From Solenopsis invicta (lineage: Eukaryota; Arthropoda; Insecta; Hymenoptera; Formicidae), in NCBI RefSeq assembly GCF_016802725.1, contig NC_052668.1, positions 12,407,001-12,471,000 on the forward strand: a stretch of DNA of 64,000 nt. Reading direction: 5' to 3'. Position 1 is the first letter of the stretch; each line of letters opens with the position of its first letter. The notes beneath the pieces were generated by a model. It worked only from the letters and a program-made list of their open reading frames with translations. It searched no databases and was not told where the DNA came from. This document shows positions 51,287-61,930 of this stretch, piece after piece. The position numbers and the translations under genes were made by a program.

Positions 51287-52125
51287 GGGAAAGTTGAAAA
51301 CGCGCACCGGTCTCCTAAAGCATATCTTCAATATCATACATTTTTACTTCATATAAGGAATATTTATTGAAAAAAATAAAAAGTAAAGAAACAAATGTAG
51401 ACAAAAAGTTTACAAGTATCATCTTTTTGTGCACGCTACCACCATTTTAAAAAATCAGGTACATTTGATGTAAACTTTTCATCAGTTTATACAGCTGATA
51501 ATAACGTTATTATGTAATTTTATTTTCAACAGTTATATTTTCATAAAAGGATTATTGCAAAATACTTTGCATTCTTCGTATACACATATTGACAATTATT
51601 GTAAAAATTAATTTGATACTTTTATAAATTCTATCAAGTTTTCTAACTCGGATCAATTTTACTACATTACTTGTAAGATTGATAAGTGATAACTATAAAA
51701 CTAATAATTGCTTCAAATAAAAATATGTCAATTACAAAAATCTTTTCATATCTTTTCATCAATATTGTCGCTTATTAATTAATTCAATATTTGACCGCTT
51801 CTTCGATAAATTACTAATGAAATAAATATTAGTTAATAGTTCCTTATATTTTTATTCATTCATATATTCGATACTTTCAAAGATAAATTTTAAGAGATCA
51901 CAGATACGCTTTAAGCGACCGGTTTTCTAAATCACACCTCTTGCAGCACGTTACGGAAAAGCTTGTAACAAATTAATTATTACACAAAAGTTTAACATGT
52001 AATAATAGGTGCCTGAATCATCAAGCTGCAATTTCGAACTTTGATTTGCATCCAGCACAAAGAACAGCGTCAAATGCAAAATATAATAAAAAATAGCTCA
52101 AGTGATACGTTTGACAACTCTTCCC
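51287..52125 (-). mobile_element. Dispersed ~0.84 kb repeat, copy 2 (inverted)
   Basis: The reverse complement aligns with 34322-35218 across the full length, with many substitutions and short indels. Ends GGGAAAGTTG and CAACTCTTCCC are inverted. Inner motifs GCACCGGTCTCCTAAAGC and CGCTTTAAGCGACCGG are better preserved as an inverted pair here than in copy 1. It is not flanked by the outer TIR element that surrounds copy 1. No coding capacity. Confidence 0.7.
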
Positions 52126-53121
52126 TACATTAATTCTGGGATGTTCTAAAATTTATCAAGTAATCGAATAACTCGATTAGAAACCAACAACAAAATAATC
52201 TGAACAAATACGATTCGCATTTGGCAATTATGTAATCGTCTGCAATTTATTATTTCAGAGAACTGGAAATAAAAATTTTAACGTAGGATTCGCCGGACAG
52301 GACGCAGCCCACTTGGGAACCTACTTTACTAATGCATCTTCGTAAACGCACGCGCGCGCGCGCGCGCCGCATAACGAGCAATTAAGAAATTAAAAAAAGG
52401 TCGTTAGGCTGCGCCCCACGTTTTAACCGATACACTTTCACGTGCAGCAACGGGGATACGCGGGTGCACATTAGGCGTGTCCCCCCTGTACCCCATACTC
52501 AACCGAGCATAGCGAAACCGGAACCTGAATATATCAACTCAGCCCTATTTAGTTTCCATCTCGCTTCTGAACCCGCTCGAACGTGTAGCCGCCGTGAAAT
52601 GGAAATCCGCCCGCAGAAGTCAGGGGAGCGTCCGACGATTTTCTTTTACGTTCGTACGTACATCACAATTGCGAATTTTATTCGGCCCTCGACTGACTCG
52701 AAATTGTCGAGATGTTTATTCAAAATGTGTAAAATTCTCTTGAAACTCGATGTAACAGATACGAGTAACAGAACGTAAAATAATCTCGACATCAATAATT
52801 AAATGTAATATAATTAGTATCAATGTGGTTATAATTGATAGAATAGATATCAGTAATTGAATGTAAAATCGATATCGCGATAACTAATTTAATGAACACA
52901 TGATACAATAATTGAACATAATACGATAAAATCTGAAAGTTTTAAAAATTAAACCAAATAAAGCTCTTTTCACACATTATACTCTTGTATAATGTATTAA
53001 ACCAAAATTGTATTTCTTTATTTCAGATAAACTTCAAAATTCTTTTAAAAAATTACAAGTAAAGAGATCTTCAGTGTCTATAATATACACAGGCCGACAT
53101 GAATTTTGATTCAGAAACAGC
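52126..53121. other. No gene seen
   Basis: Includes a (CG)8 run at 52351-52366 and an A/T-rich stretch from 52.8 kb. A plus-strand frame of 104 codons at 52464-52778 has no recognisable motif. Confidence 0.4.
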
Positions 53122-53284
53122 AGTATGTAATCCCAAAGGTTTGGCATACTAAAATAAAATCCGTAGTCTAAATTGCTTTGTCATTTCAAGTTACCGAGGT
53201 ATTCTAAAGTTCCAAAAAGCTTTGTTGTGAGCATTTTTAAATTAGAATATCTGATATAAACCTGATATAATGGAGAAACATGAG

Positions 53285-53510
53285 TTTAAGAAAAAAAATT
53301 GTTAACTTGACAAAATTGATTGTTAACTTCACTAAATTCATGATTAAATTTCTTCAATTCAAGTTTATATATTTAAATTAAATGTATAAATGCTTAAACT
53401 GAAGAAATTTAACTGAAATACATAAATGTATACATAAATACTTAAATTGAAGAAATTTAATCAAATTGAACAATTCAATCAAGTGAACAATATTTTCTTC
53501 TTAGTATACA
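53285..53510. mobile_element. TIR MITE, family B copy 1
   Basis: Inverted arms TTAAGAAAAAAAATTGTTAA... and ...AACAATATTTTCTTCTTAG pair over about 80 bp, with the conserved word AAATTTCTTCAATT in the left arm and its complement AATTGAAGAAATTT in the right. A related copy is at 58414-58661. Confidence 0.6.
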
Positions 53511-53615
53511 GATTCGAATTCAGCACAAAAAAATTTATAAAAATCACTTATGATGCCTTTTATAAATGTTTAACATAGTGAAATGAAAAAGAACAAGATA
53601 TTTCAAATCACACAC

Positions 53616-53757
53616 GCTGAGGAACATTAGTATCAAATCAACAATTCATTGTTTAATATATAAGTAAGAATATAAAATTTCTTCTTGAAAGAATTTATAA
53701 TCTTAAACAAACATAATTTGCTAACATGAAATTTTGTTCTGATTTATTTTTCTGTGT
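53616..53757. repeat. Family C half-copy
   Basis: Contains GTATCAAATCAACAATTCATTG, then AAGAATATAAAATTTC and AAACATAATTTGCT in the same order as the left half of 12080-12309, ending TTTTTCTGTGTA. The second arm is missing or very degraded. Confidence 0.55.
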
Positions 53758-53899
53758 ATACATATTTCTCCATTACATTAAAAGATATTCTAAAAAGGCC
53801 TATTTCAAGTATTTTTAGATTAAAATATCCTGAAAATCTGATAAAGCCAATTGAACTGCGGATTTAGCATGTCAAGTACCTTTTGAATTACACACTACC

Positions 53900-56800
53900 G
53901 TTCCTAAATAAAAAAAGACATAATAATTTCTTGTAGGCCTCTAGTATTAGTCGACAAATTTTTTATTCCTCAGTTTTAAAAATATAAATAATTTTAATAA
54001 ATTATGCAACAAAAAAAAAATTTAATACCTCAATCATCTTTATTAACTGATCACGATTCGTTCGCGAAATCCATAAACGAGGTCCACTAAACACCCCGTA
54101 TATATCCAACTGTCACGTTAGGGCTTCCGCCCGGACGACAGGACCCGTCTGCGATTGCGATTAAATCGCCCTCAGACGAGCGCGCGCGCCCCCGCCATGT
54201 GCGCTGCCGGCCATTTAATCCGTCATCGCGTCGCCCCGGCGTCGTCGTACGAGGCTTTAACCTTCACCTTGAACACGCCCTGCGTGCACGAAGACTATTT
54301 TAGGGTCGCCCGACCACCCTAAGAGAGACACGCGCATAAGCGTAGCCTCTCTCTCCTGCGACGGACGCTGCGGCGTTCTAATCTCAACGCCGTATCGCGC
54401 GACCGAACCGGCTCGATCGAATTATCACATCTCCCTCGCAATTCACGAGGTTTCTCGCACGTGCCGCAATATCGCAAGTACCCAGAAATTTTCACGAAAT
54501 TGTACGGTGTAAGATAGTCGGCCGCCATCGTCACGTGCTGCCGAGAATCGCGACGGTCGATCGTGCACGAAGGTGCAGAGCCTGCCCCAATTCACGCGAT
54601 TCTTCGACGTGTAACTGCAGCCTAGCCGCGAGGGATTGCGGATCCGGTAATTTTTAGTTCGTTAAGATGTTATCGGCAAAATGGTAATTTGCATCTCGAC
54701 CGGCTCGCTGCTGGAACCGTCAAATAAAATCGCGGCCACTTACCGCGCGGCGAGACGCGCACTCGCACGCTGCAAGAATTACAAAGTGCGAACGGAGGTT
54801 GCATCGCGACGCGGCGCGGCGGCGGGGTGCAAAGTCGCCGCGCGACGACCTCGCGTCTGTAATCTCGTCTGTAGTCTCTAACCATTTTATTCACGTTCAA
54901 TGCTCCGATCATTTATTCATTCGCGAGCCCGTCGGAAAAAGCGGCAACGTCCCACACGGCCGCGCCGTGAAAATAGCATCGGTAAATTAGCGTGGGTGTT
55001 TCTCAATGAGTCAGGCGGATTCACTGCCGCATTATGACGGAGATAATTACATGCGATATCTCTCGCAGTTACGACTGCGCAATTATTCTTCTGCTTAAAG
55101 TGTCGGAAGTAGCTTTCGAGACGAGGAGACAAATCAGGGGGGTACGAAGGAGTTTCGGAGAAAGAGAGACTGATTTCGTTCGAACGCGTTTCCGAGGAAA
55201 AAAAAAAAACTTTCGAATGTAATGAAGAAATCTGGTGCTCTTATTGCACGTTTATTGCGTTTCCCCATTCCCGTGTAAAGAAAGTAGCGAGTGACACGCA
55301 TCTGTAAATGCAATACAATAGCACGGTGTATCCTTCATCAAATATTTACAAGATCCAAGTTAAGAGCGCAAAAAAAAGGGATAAGATTACACACACTTAG
55401 CGAGCAATAAACGACTTGGCCGTGAGAACGCGAGACAGGCACACATTCATTTGTAAAGCAAGATTTCAACGCTAAGTTATTCAATGGACCGTGCAGATCG
55501 ATGATGAGCGTCGTAATCGAAGAAAATGGCAGCTTACTGGAGGAACTGATAGACCGTAGAAAATGATTTATAACGCGTCCGCGAGGCTAGATGTTAGCCG
55601 CAACATAACTATCACGTGGAAAAGATAGACAAAAGGGGGAGGGGGGTGGAGGGAAGGGATGATATTTACGCACGGGACAGTCCGCCATTATGGCGGGACC
55701 CTTCAATTATCGGACGGACTTTGACATTTACGCATTTCGTTCGAGCGATTCGCTACGTTTCTTCGCCTACTGGATCTTGGGGCCCCGAGTTCGACACACC
55801 GCTCGGAATTCACCCCAACATCACGGCCGTAGGAACGGAACGGAACGGCGCAAAAACACGTGTCGCCCCCCCTGGACGCATTCGAGAAAACAAATAGGGG
55901 TCCCAGGACACCCTCCCGGGAGAGAGAATCCCGGGGACACCATAATCGTCTGTCCCTGCGAAACTCGATGCCGCGGATTCTGTATGGTCCACCCTCCTTT
56001 GCCAAAGCAATTCGTTTTGATTTTCACGGTAGGAAAATCGAGGCTCTACAAATCCCATAACGTAACGTCCCATTTACCAAGTAGCCAATTCTCTTGAAGA
56101 CCCTAGATACCTAAACAAGAACCCAGTCCTAAGTCTCTCAACAAATGGAGGGTATTATCGTTAAGTGTGATGCTAAATCATTTATGATTGAGCATCGTAA
56201 TGTCTGAGAAAGCATAAAATGAAACAACATGAAACAACGTAAAACGAACGTAAAATCGCGTGAGACAATTGGAGAATATTTTCAACGAGCATCATTTACC
56301 GAATTTAAAAAGTTCATAATGAAGATACGTCACAGATGTCTGAAAATAGCGTGCAAAGCAATGAATGGAAAAAAAAAACTCGCGTGAAATGCGAAGTGCG
56401 ACGAGTGACAGCGCGACAAAGAGGTACGCGGCGCCGTAGGAAATGGCGCAATGGCATTAGTTTGCACTAATTAACGTAATTAACCGCAATTAATTAAAAG
56501 GAAAGGAGAGACCGGTCGCTCGGGAGACCCGTGGAAATCGTTCTACTACGGTTTGATTCGATGAAAGCTCGCTCGATGGGCGACCCGCGGCCGACGGATT
56601 TTAGAGAAATCACCGTCTGTCATGTGAAAATTTAACTGAAAGGTCTAATTAGGTAAATCAACCGAATCAAGCCCAGAGCAAATTCTGCGTGCATTTGCCC
56701 GCTCTCTCGTGCATGCAATAATTATTATCGTACGATCTTTCGTACGCGAGAGACAAGTTGTAAGAGACGTCTTATAAATATTTTTCGAGAGTATAACGCT

Positions 56801-57002
56801 TTGATAACATCGAAGCGTTGCGAATTAACGTTTTATTTACGCGGAGAGAGCGGCTACGCCGAAAATAAGGAACACGTGTAATTACGATGTAAGCGGGATT
56901 TTAATAAAATGAAATCACAGATTCTTAAGGATACTTAAGACGCAGATCACTTCTTGAAAGTTTTTGTTTGTCAAACAGTTTTACTATCTCAGAGTGGCAT
57001 TG

Positions 57003-57033
<31 letters not shown>

Positions 57034-58237
57034 CTTGCGGATGGAGAGACACACAGCTCGAGGTTACGACTGTCCCTCTTCAGGTAACGAGACGGAGATC
57101 GTGACTGTACACACTTACGCATTCATCATGCTAGTACATGTTGACCTTTCTAATCAGCTATCGTATCGATCAATCAACAAACCGAACCCCGAAGAGAAAA
57201 GAAATCCAGAGACACGATCCGAGTCTGAAAGCTTATATCACACTTTATCTTTTTTTATTTATTTTCCCTCGTCCCTAAGGACAACAGGGACAGAACAAGG
57301 AATATAAAGGGACCCTCGTAACCATATCGTCACGGATTTTCCGAATCGTCAACAGAGTGATACGGCAAAACAATTACGCAAAGGTTGCGTCTATTTTAGA
57401 TGTAGTTCTTCGGATGTATAGAAATCTTTGTATAATCTTCGTAAATAACGGAAAGCGATTACATTTAAGATATCGCGAGATGACCGAAGGAAAACTAAAA
57501 GTGCGAAATGTTTGCAGAGATTTCTGACTAAACATTAATGTACAATATATTCAAAACTTTTGATTAATTACATTAATTGAAGATTACGTAATTATGATTG
57601 TCTTTAAAATCCCAGCGGGTAACAAAGGCGTAGGAAAGTCAACGCTGACGACGTCCATTTCGCCGGTCTGCATAATCGCAGAATGCACGAATTTCGCATA
57701 ACGTGTCTGCCGGAATATTTCGCGTGTTACGGTTCACGAAACGAGAATAGAGACTGAATAGAGGGGGCCGGCTCTCTCGTGGGCGCCACTTCTCTGTCCC
57801 ACAATGCATGAGATACCGGAGGCGATTCTACATGCGTCTCGACGCGAAAGAATGCGAGGGTCCGCCGGGAGAGAGAGGAACGTTTTGGAGATGCAATATA
57901 CGCGCGCTATTCAACATCCTCGTCGAGCAAATGCTTTCAACAACAACGAAGTTAGCAAAACGTATTCGGATCTTTCTACCGCGAAATAAATTATTCGTTG
58001 CTGCTGTGGGGAATCAATGCGACGTCGATTAAAAAAATCAAATTGTTGTGTATAAAATTTTGGTATTAAATACTTTTTAAATCTTATAGGGATGAAAAAT
58101 TGCACAGTCTCAATTTTCTCTCTACAGAAAAGAATTTTCATTCTTGTTAGAATGATAAATCGCTCGAAAAATTGCACAGGCTCAATTTTCACTCTTTTAG
58201 AGTGGCGTTTCATTCTACGAGATCTAGAGTATCGTTT
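53900..58237. other. No gene seen; CpG-rich 54.1-56.1 kb
   Basis: 54.1-55.2 kb is CpG-dense and could be regulatory. 55.6-56.1 kb gives overlapping frames on both strands (up to 135 codons) without motifs. A 26-nt A tract is at 57008-57033. The segment 56464-56498 has several ATTA/TAAT core sites. Confidence 0.4.
57008..57033. repeat. (A)26 homopolymer
   Basis: Uninterrupted run of 26 A. No retroposon body or target duplication could be recognised beside it. Confidence 0.85.
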
Positions 58238-58413
58238 GTATAGAACAGTGATGCGCAATCCGCGGCTCGCCTATGAATTTTTTACGGCCCGTCGACTCAA
58301 TCAAATAATATAAAAGCACAATCTTCTATTCTATAAAAACTATAATGTAAACTATATGCAAAAATAGAGTAACATAATGCGATTTGCAAGTCTTGATCAT
58401 TTCAAAAATCATT

Positions 58414-58661
58414 TACTGAGAAAAAAAGTTGATTTAATTAAATTTTTTTATTAAATTTCTTCAATTCAAGCATCTGAGACGTATCTTCATGTATTTAAAT
58501 TAAACACACATGTCGTTAAGTAAAATATATAAATGTTTAAACTGATTTTTTTATATTATGTATTTATATTATGTATTTAAGTCAAGTATATAAATACTTA
58601 AACTGAAAAAATTAAATCGGATTGAAAAATTTGATCATATTAACAATTTTTTTTCAATGTT
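58414..58661. mobile_element. TIR MITE, family B copy 2
   Basis: Inverted arms: left ACTGAGAAAAAAAGTTGATT with AAATTTCTTCAATTCAAG, right CTTAAACTGAAAAAATT with AACAATTTTTTTTCAATG. Similar to 53285-53510, with shared internal AAATGTTTAAACTG or near match. Confidence 0.55.
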
Positions 58662-58694
58662 TATACAATTTTGTTTTTCTTTTTTTTTATGTAA

Positions 58695-58706
58695 CGCGCG
58701 CGCGCG

Positions 58707-58742
<36 letters not shown>
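58695..58742. repeat. (CG)10(CA)14 compound microsatellite
   Basis: Forty-eight bases of uninterrupted alternating pyrimidine-purine, a classical Z-DNA-forming composition. Confidence 0.9.
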
Positions 58743-58743
<1 letters not shown>

Positions 58744-58956
58744 GTTCTCAATTATTTCAAACTTGAAGAACATCTCGAGAAATACATTTTTCGATTGTTT
58801 CAATTGATATATTCACACTACATACACATATACATATATACACATACACCCATCCACATTCATGCCTATGTGTGTGCGTGTGTACGTGTATTTTTATGTG
58901 GCTATTTCTGAAAATGGCTCTGGATTTAAAAAAGGTTGCGCATCACTGATACAGAA

Positions 58957-61284
58957 TACGGTTCCAGGCATATAAAAATCGTAAACGTTGCGTACATATG
59001 ACATATTTTTTGTTACAGTGGGCCACCCAGCACGTACATCGCTTGCATACGTGCGTATACGTGCATAAATCATCTCGCAAAATTCCAGAGAAATTGACGT
59101 GGCTTTCGTACAATTAAGTAAACGACACAAAAGGTTGAAAATAAAAATAAAAAAAAATAAATAAAAATAAGCTTGTGGCAGCATGCAGAAACGGCGATTA
59201 TGTCAAAAAGAAGTTTCAACCACACACGAACCGCCCGTCAATCATATGAGAAACTCTCACAATGTGCACAAAGAATGAGTTTCCCGTTGTGCATCTACCT
59301 CGGAGCTGAAGAGCCGGCAAGAGAGATTTATGCCTGTCTCAACGCGAACGCGAGGAACAGTAATATTTTGATCACGTGTGTACAAGGATTGCGTAATGCT
59401 ATCTGATTTTGCGCAAGCGTACTTGTACTTCCTGCACTTTCAACTTTCAACGGTTTGAATTATGATCAAACTCTTTAATCAAAGTACGCGTCAATTTTAA
59501 TCTTTTATTATACTCTTTTCCTCAATATATACCTCCTTATACATCTAAAGCGAACTTAAAGTCAATCTAAGTAAATCAAAATTGAAAGTAAAACCTACTT
59601 TAATTTAAAGAAAAAAAGCTTTTTTTTATTGTCGTTTGCACACAGTTTAAGTTCACAAAAAATATTTTAATACGTAATTATTTGGCAAGCATCGATGCTG
59701 GAATATATTCATCGATGCAAAGTTCGACTCCAAGTTTGCTTGAAACTATATAACAAAGGATACGATGAGAAATTTATATTTCGTTGTTCGAGAGAAACCT
59801 CTAAAAGAGTACGGCTGTATCGTGGCCGTTCATATGAAATCTCCGTTACGATCGATCGAGGATCGAGAGAGAAACGAGAAAGGGAGCGGACGGGCACAGA
59901 AGCTACGAATTTTTGTACGGAGCGGCCTGGGGGCAGCGGCGAGAAAGGCAGGGAATAGCAAACGCGAGTGGGGGAGGAAGGGCGAGGTTAAGCCGAGCTA
60001 AGAATGCGGGGGAGAAGAAGAGGGAGCGAGCGTGGAGAGTAGGGCACGGATGGTGAACAGCTGCCGGTGTCTGTAGTGGCCGTTTTGTGTGAACGTGCCC
60101 CCATAACCCTCATACGTCCCCCCTTCCGCCTGGGCCCTTCGTCCGTCGTCGTCCATTCGTGTTCGTCCCTGGCCGCGCCGCTTCTCGGGAATAAAGGTGC
60201 GCTCGCGACTCCAACGCACGCGCGCGCGTGCACGGCTCGATCTGCCACGCTTCGATCGAACGAGCCGAAAATCTCTCGACGTGAAGAAAGGTCGCGACAC
60301 GCGCCCTAAAAACGGAACGGCTTTGTTCGGGGGATTTGAAATTCTTGCCGATGAGAAAACAAACTTTCCTCGTTGCAGCGAAATCTCACAAGGAAACATC
60401 TCGCTGAAGTTTATGGAGAACAGTTTGATAAGACATAGAAATATATACTTTAAGTAATTTATGTTCTTTTAAGTTTATAGACGTCAGACAGTCAAGCACG
60501 ACGTTTAAATTGTCAGTTAGTTTTATTGTAAAATTATACACATCTAAAAATTTTTAAGGATTTTCCGTCGTCGGGATGCCGCCTCGCTTGTCACGCGCGC
60601 CTGTCGGGGCTTCAAATAACCAGCTTAAGGATCTCCAAGCCATTGGAGAAACGCGTTATCGTACGGCAGACAGAAACGTTGCGACGCGATACAAAAGTTG
60701 CATAATCACAGCGAGGCCGGGTTTGGCCCGCGCGCGCGCGCGCCTTTCCGTGGCACTTATATACCGCGCCTGTGATTTATTCCGAAAGAATTTCCTATCC
60801 GCGTTCAGCGGTCCATGAAAGGAACCACTCTTACGAAATAATTATTACGATCTATTCCGGCAATCGATACGAATACCTAACCTCGAGACGAAAATCGCCG
60901 CGTGATAACGGCGTTTGATGAATAGCATGTACTCTATGACCCTCTTTTCCGTTAAGACAACACAGCGCGCTACTGCATATATCCGACATTTCCTGTTTGA
61001 CGATGACTTACGACATCGCGGTATTACGGGGTTGATCCGAAAGTAGGGCGGTCATAACTTATGATTTGCGTTTGTAAAGTCACAATGAAAGAACTAGAAC
61101 TGTTTATTATTCTTGAAACACGAAGACAAAACTCTTTTTGTTTTATTCTTTATTAATTATTAAAATCACTTTATAGTATTGCTTTATTTTTAATGATCTC
61201 TCGAGTGCACTACTTAACGTACAAATCCCACATTCGAGTGTTGTACAAATAAATTACAGAAATTAAAAGAAATTTCTAATATAG
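58957..61284. other. No gene seen; CpG-rich 59.8-60.4 kb
   Basis: The 59.8-60.4 kb block has purine-rich and CpG-rich stretches with overlapping frames on both strands but no domain. A (CG)n-like run is at about 60727-60742. Confidence 0.4.
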
Positions 61285-61370
61285 ATTCAAAACCGTACAA
61301 ATTGTGTACAAATTAAATAGAAGAAGAGTTATAACGGTCATAGCAAGATCTCGATGCTGAAATAATATTT
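61285..61370. repeat. Direct repeat unit, left copy
   Basis: Shares ATAGATTCAA, TAAATAGAAGAAG, AACGGTMATAGCAAGATCT-type words in the same order with 61845-61930. It may be part of a SINE-like or other interspersed repeat. Confidence 0.5.
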
Positions 61371-61561
61371 TATATGTGATTTATCTACAGCTTGCAATTC
61401 ATTCGAACTGCGCGCCGTTACTTTCGGTTTCAAACGCAGCTCTTGAATTAAATTAGAACCCTATTATCACGAAATCAAATTGACAATCAGTTTAATATTA
61501 ACTAACATCTCTAAAATATCTCCCATCCCGGAGAAAGTGAAAAATCTCATGCGAAGAATAT

Positions 61562-61639
61562 TATCTCAGTCAGGATTTGAACCTGGATCTTCATACATTC
61601 CATGTATGATGTCTTACGACTATTTCCACCAACGCAGAT
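61562..61639 (-). repeat. tRNA-like, probably tRNA-derived SINE head
   Basis: Minus strand: a perfect 5-bp stem CATAC/GTATG closes a 7-nt loop ATGGAAT with U33, purine 37 and GGA in the anticodon position. It is followed by a 5-nt variable region and a T-arm-like CCAGGTTCAAATCCTGA with the B-box GGTTCAAATCC. The acceptor arm pairs at about 5 of 7 and the D-arm region is about five bases too long, so a working tRNA is unlikely. The B-box and repeat-rich surroundings suggest a tRNA-derived SINE. Confidence 0.45.
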
Positions 61640-61734
61640 TAACTTTGATCTCAGTTTAACGTATTCTTTACTTTCTTTAGTTCTAAGAATTGAAAAAAGA
61701 CAAAGAGAAGATTAAAACTGAGATCAAAGTTAAT
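61638..61734. repeat. Perfect 20-bp inverted repeat
   Basis: ATTAACTTTGATCTCAGTTT at 61638-61657 and its exact reverse complement at 61715-61734, separated by 57 bp. The left arm abuts the tRNA-like sequence, and partial similarity continues outward (GCGTTGGTGGAAAT versus ACATTGATGAAAAT). Confidence 0.8.
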
Positions 61735-61844
61735 TTACATTGATGAAAATGGGCATTAGCCAGTTCGACTACCGAGACACTTGGCAATATTTTTCGTAAC
61801 AAGTGACCATTCAACGATCGTGTTGTAAGGCCAACCGTATAAAG

Positions 61845-61930
61845 ACATAGATTCAAGACGACGATTTGTACACGACAAACTAAATAGAAGAAGGGTAACA
61901 GCATAACGGTAACAGCAAGATCTGTTGCTC
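61845..61930. repeat. Direct repeat unit, right copy
   Basis: Same orientation as 61285-61370, about 560 bp away: ATAGATTCAAGACGACG, ACTAAATAGAAGAAGGG and GGTAACAGCAAGATCTG. Confidence 0.5.

Larger units (their letters stand above)
53122..53896. mobile_element. Long-TIR element split by nested insertions
   Basis: Left arm 53122-53280 and right arm 53757-53896 are imperfect inverted repeats: AGTATGTAAT with CAAAGGT, AAATCCGTAGT, AGAATATCT and ATGGAGAAACATG on the left pair with the reverse complement of the right arm in the same order. Between the arms sit a family B MITE and a family C half-copy. No coding capacity. Confidence 0.55.
58246..58948. mobile_element. hAT-like non-autonomous element (703 bp) with nested MITE
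   Basis: The left end CAGTGATGCGCAATCCGCGG and the reverse complement of the right end (CAGTGATGCGCAACC) share a perfect 13-bp TIR of hAT type. The flanks GTATAGAA (58238-58245) and ATACAGAA (58949-58956) agree at 6 of 8 bases, as for an aged 8-bp duplication. The left subterminal GCGGCTCGCC...CGGCCCG is also usual for this group. The interior contains a family B MITE, a (CG)n(CA)n tract and no transposase frame. Confidence 0.75.

Noticed and set aside
57008..57033. A26 run considered as a retroposon poly(A) tail
   Set aside because: No upstream retroposon body or target-site duplication could be recognised.
61562..61639. Functional tRNA-Ser gene
   Set aside because: The D-arm region is too long, acceptor pairing is incomplete and there is no long variable arm as expected for tRNA-Ser. 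Listed as tRNA-like repeat instead.
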